From contig DOKP01000020.1 of assembly GCA_003510795.1 (NCBI GenBank), positions 8,277-22,924 of the forward strand: DNA of 14,648 nucleotides, given 5' to 3'. This document shows, one piece after another, positions 13,076 through 14,648 of this stretch (positions are counted from its first letter, which is position 1; every line of letters begins with the position of its first letter). This DNA is from Candidatus Moraniibacteriota bacterium (GTDB lineage: Bacteria > Patescibacteriota > Minisyncoccia > Moranbacterales > UBA9337). The position numbers and the translations under genes are program-made. The notes beneath the pieces are model-generated. The model searched no databases, had not been told where the DNA came from, and worked only from the letters and a program-made list of their open reading frames with translations.

Positions 13076-13570
13076 TTAAAAATTGCTGCTGTCCTGAATT
13101 TTTATATTTTTAACTTTAAATTTTTGAATAAATGAGATGTTCCAAATAATAAAATAAATAAGTAAACCAAAAGATGCAAGTCCAAAAATGTGAAGATACT
13201 CTGGAACAACTCTTATTATATTAACAGATGAAAAATTATGGAAAATTACTCTGTTTACAAAAGCGTCAATTCCAATATAAGAATTTCCATCACCTCCATC
13301 AACAAACAATAAACATCCCAGTATATATGTCGTTATCATTTTTAAAAGCATTTTTTTGGCAGCTATGTCGTTGTTTACTTTTTCGAATGTTATTAAAACA
13401 AAAGCTGTCAAAAATAATCCAGGTAAATATATAAATGGAGCAAAAAAGAAAAGGCTAGTCCATCCACCAGGAATTGATATAAAAGGAAAAAAAGAGAAGA
13501 TAAAAAGATAAGAAAGAATTTTTATATAAAGCATAGTTTTCTTTAATTTTTTATATTCATATTTTATCAT
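13076..13570 (-). CDS. Multi-pass membrane protein of unknown function
   Basis: 164 aa, no family recognised. Four hydrophobic segments are visible at about 13-32, 39-62, 74-90 and 126-147. The short N-terminus is lysine-rich (KYEYKKLKK) and the C-terminal tail is basic (QKFKVKNIKIQ), suggesting both ends are cytoplasmic. A conserved-looking external loop DGGDGNSYIG (91-100) precedes the last helix. Methionine 13 (13532-13534) is an alternative start that would trim the basic N-terminus. An AGGGA about 14 nt upstream of the first ATG gives slight support to the longer form. It is preceded by another small membrane-protein gene on the same strand and followed by a bidirectional terminator. Confidence 0.65.
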   Translation of the reverse strand: MIKYEYKKLKKTMLYIKILSYLFIFSFFPFISIPGGWTSLFFFAPFIYLPGLFLTAFVLITFEKVNNDIAAKKMLLKMITTYILGCLLFVDGGDGNSYIGIDAFVNRVIFHNFSSVNIIRVVPEYLHIFGLASFGLLIYFIIWNISFIQKFKVKNIKIQDSSNF

Positions 13571-13618
13571 AAAAATCAGATTTTCCCTATTGGTAATGAA
13601 GATATCGGTGATGAAAAT

Positions 13619-13642
13619 ATAGCTTGATAAAATTTAAGCTAT
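13619..13642 (-). terminator. Weak terminator-like hairpin at the end of the 90-aa gene
   Basis: ATAGCTT (13619-13625) pairs with AAGCTAT (13636-13642) around a 10-nt A/T loop. The stem includes the TAG stop of the minus-strand gene ending at 13639. The T-run after it on the minus strand is short, so termination would be inefficient and the next gene may be co-transcribed. Confidence 0.35.
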
Positions 13643-13911
13643 TTTTCTTTATTTTTTTCTCTCGAAACTATGAAATATGTTCCAAGCCAAGAGCCGAGGG
13701 CTAGGGGAATGATGTAAAGATAGTTTTGAACATAGTTTATGACCCCAAAGGCCAAGAGGAAATGCATCAGCGCACCAATTGAGGATGCTACGAGGGGTTT
13801 CTTTTTAACGACAGAAAGGGTGTAAACAGCATACATGGCATCTATCAAGAAATATGCTAAAAATATTAGAATCGCAATTTTAATATTAAATTGTTGCCAA
13901 AGGTTTTCCAT
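13639..13911 (-). CDS. Small three-helix membrane protein
   Basis: 90 aa. Helices at about 11-33, 40-59 and 64-82. The stretch AMYAVYTLSVVKKKPLVASSIG (25-46) followed by IIPLALGSWLGTYFIVSREK (67-86) weakly resembles the transmembrane half of DUF5698/UPF0316-type proteins and similar short membrane proteins. The soluble domain of those proteins is absent, so I give no function. No Shine-Dalgarno precedes the ATG. An extended -10-like element TGCTAATAT ends 6 nt before it, which would give a leaderless transcript. It lies between a terminator (13951-13982) and the next minus-strand membrane-protein gene. Confidence 0.65.
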   Translation of the reverse strand: MENLWQQFNIKIAILIFLAYFLIDAMYAVYTLSVVKKKPLVASSIGALMHFLLAFGVINYVQNYLYIIPLALGSWLGTYFIVSREKNKEK

Positions 13912-13917
13912 AAATTA

Positions 13918-13926
13918 ATATTAGCA
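13918..13926 (-). promoter_or_regulatory. Candidate extended -10 promoter for a leaderless mRNA
   Basis: TGCTAATAT on the minus strand ends 6 nt before the ATG at 13911, the same geometry as TGTTAAAAT before the methyltransferase ATG at 6541. The hexamer TAATAT matches TATAAT at four positions. The best -35 (TTGGCG, 19-bp spacer) is poor. Confidence 0.35.
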
Positions 13927-13950
13927 CAGTTTGATATTTTATCGCCAATA

Positions 13951-13982
13951 TTAAAAAATCTCCAAAAATGGAGATTTTTTAA
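13951..13982. terminator. Rho-independent terminator, symmetric
   Basis: AAAAAATCTCC (13953-13963) pairs with GGAGATTTTTT (13970-13980) around AAAAAT, extendable to 13 bp. It follows the minus-strand gene ending at 14014 and has T-runs in both directions. Confidence 0.85.
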
Positions 13983-14013
13983 TTGAGTTAGCTGATAGAT
14001 ATAAGCGGATGCA

Positions 14014-14520
14014 TTATCTTACTATTTTATAACTTGATATTTTTGTCTTTTTGCCGGAAGCTGGCACAACTGCGTACCATTTATAGGTTCCTGCCGGTTT
14101 TGTGGCTAAATATTTTACACTGAATTTTCCTTTGCTGTCAGTCTTAACAATTACTGGAGGATAAAAAGTTCCATCGGGTTTGGAAAAATAAAGTCTAAGC
14201 TTGGAATTTTTCTTAAAGCCTTTTCCTGATTGAACTAATATTTCGCCTTTCTTTACGGATTTTTGTGAAATTTTTAAATGTTTCTTTTCCTTTTTGTCTT
14301 TCTTTTTGGACGGCTTCTTTTCGCTGGCAGTTTCCGTTATCTGGATAGTGTTATTTTTAGTACTATCATCAGTTTTGGTATTTCCATAACCATAGCCGTA
14401 ACCGTAACCATAAGTTGTTTTAATTAACCCTTCGCTTAGGGAAGTTGAAATTATAACCAAGCATAATGTGGTGGCTATGAAATAAATGCTTAACTGTCGG
14501 GAAATTACTGCTTCTCTCAT
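14014..14520 (-). CDS. Secreted YG-repeat protein with Ig-like domain
   Basis: 168 aa from ATG 14520; an in-frame TTG at 14538 with AAAAGG in front of it would add six residues. The N-terminal hydrophobic segment (about 10-28) acts as signal peptide or anchor. Five YG dipeptides follow (37-46), encoded by hexanucleotide repeats (14383-14412) with mixed codons, then a Thr/Asn stretch and a strongly basic linker SEKKPSKKKDKKEKKHLK (66-83). The C-terminal part (84-168) is beta-rich: KGEILVQSGKGFKKNSKLRL, DGTFYPPVIVKTDSKGKFSV and AGTYKWYAVVPASGKK resemble an Ig/fibronectin-like surface domain with the 'D.. G.F' and 'AGTY.W' pattern of such repeats. It is probably exposed on the cell surface, perhaps as a wall or S-layer-associated protein. 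No catalytic residues are evident. It has its own promoter (14571-14598) and terminator. Confidence 0.75.
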   Translation of the reverse strand: MREAVISRQLSIYFIATTLCLVIISTSLSEGLIKTTYGYGYGYGYGNTKTDDSTKNNTIQITETASEKKPSKKKDKKEKKHLKISQKSVKKGEILVQSGKGFKKNSKLRLYFSKPDGTFYPPVIVKTDSKGKFSVKYLATKPAGTYKWYAVVPASGKKTKISSYKIVR

Positions 14521-14570
14521 AAATTTATGACTTATCAAAGCCTTTTAATGCATTATTTAATTAACTGCCA

Positions 14571-14598
14571 AGTATAACAAAAAAGATGATTTTGTCAA
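14571..14598 (-). promoter_or_regulatory. Promoter of the YG-repeat protein gene
   Basis: On the minus strand a perfect TTGACA (14593-14598) lies 16 bp before TATACT (14571-14576); predicted start about 14564, leader about 44 nt. The -35 spans the loop edge of the inverted repeat at 14583-14612, so hairpin and promoter share sequence. Confidence 0.65.
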
Positions 14599-14612
14599 GG
14601 CAAAATCATCTT
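14579..14612 (-). terminator. Perfect inverted repeat, terminator-like and overlapping a promoter
   Basis: AAGATGATTTTG (14583-14594) and CAAAATCATCTT (14601-14612) form a perfect 12-bp stem with loop TCAAGG. On the minus strand it is followed by a run of six T (14579-14584, partly in the stem), so it could end a minus-strand gene beyond the right edge. Because it covers the -35 of the next promoter it could equally be an operator. Confidence 0.6.
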
Positions 14613-14640
14613 AGCATATTAGCACGTTAACATTTTAGCA
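14601..14640 (-). repeat. Octamer array, minus orientation, running toward the window end
   Basis: On the minus strand: TGCTAAAA (14633-14640), TGTTAACG (14625-14632), TGCTAATA (14617-14624), TGCTAAGA (14609-14616), TGATTTTG (14601-14608), in exact 8-nt register. TGCTCA just beyond (14641-14646) may be a truncated further unit. The last two units overlap the inverted repeat arm. Confidence 0.85.
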
Positions 14641-14648
14641 TGAGCAAC

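Noticed and set aside
32..14520. Alternative genetic code (TGA = Gly, as in Gracilibacteria/SR1)
   Set aside because: TGA ends the CAP gene at 7309-7311, and no gene needs a TGA read-through; glycine codons are all GGN.

Overview
The window looks like AT-rich chromosomal DNA from an uncultured bacterium with a reduced, streamlined genome, most probably a member of the Patescibacteria/CPR (Parcubacteria-like). This is inferred from the strong A/T bias, the scarcity of Shine-Dalgarno sequences, many small orphan membrane or secreted proteins, an acidic linker in GyrB, and intergenic runs of short-period A/T-rich repeats. TAA, TAG and TGA all end genes here, so the standard bacterial code is used; this argues against Gracilibacteria/SR1. 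No tRNA, rRNA, CRISPR array, transposase or phage gene is visible.

Left third (32-5049, minus strand): a three-gene efflux operon in the order marR-type regulator, membrane-fusion adaptor, RND permease. A consensus promoter with an inverted repeat over its -10 element suggests autoregulation. No outer-membrane channel gene is present in the window. The divergent neighbour (5198-6394) encodes a membrane-anchored, cysteine-rich extracellular protein of unknown function that may have a TIM-barrel, glycosidase-like fold.

Middle (6395-10716): a SpoU/TrmH-family RNA methyltransferase, a convergent CAP-domain (YkwD-like) secreted protein overlapping it by 33 bp, and gyrB. The space between the CAP gene and gyrB holds a strong extended -10 promoter, a two-stem hairpin with a U-tract just before the CAP start codon (a candidate attenuator or small RNA), two opposed octamer arrays, and a structured gyrB leader. 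gyrB ends in a heptamer array, a clear terminator and a G-rich hairpin.

Right third (10717-14648): a small alpha/beta hydrolase, a two-helix membrane protein, a divergent aminoglycoside-phosphotransferase-like kinase, a region with three TGTATRCA sites and a possible gene remnant, two small multi-helix membrane proteins, and a secreted YG-repeat/Ig-like protein whose promoter is embedded in a perfect inverted repeat.

The most unusual content is non-coding. Octamer arrays (unit about TGYTAANA) recur at three loci, and heptamer arrays follow two stop codons. Each octamer plus the next T resembles an extended -10 element, and two genes start exactly 6 nt after such an element, which is the geometry expected for leaderless mRNAs.
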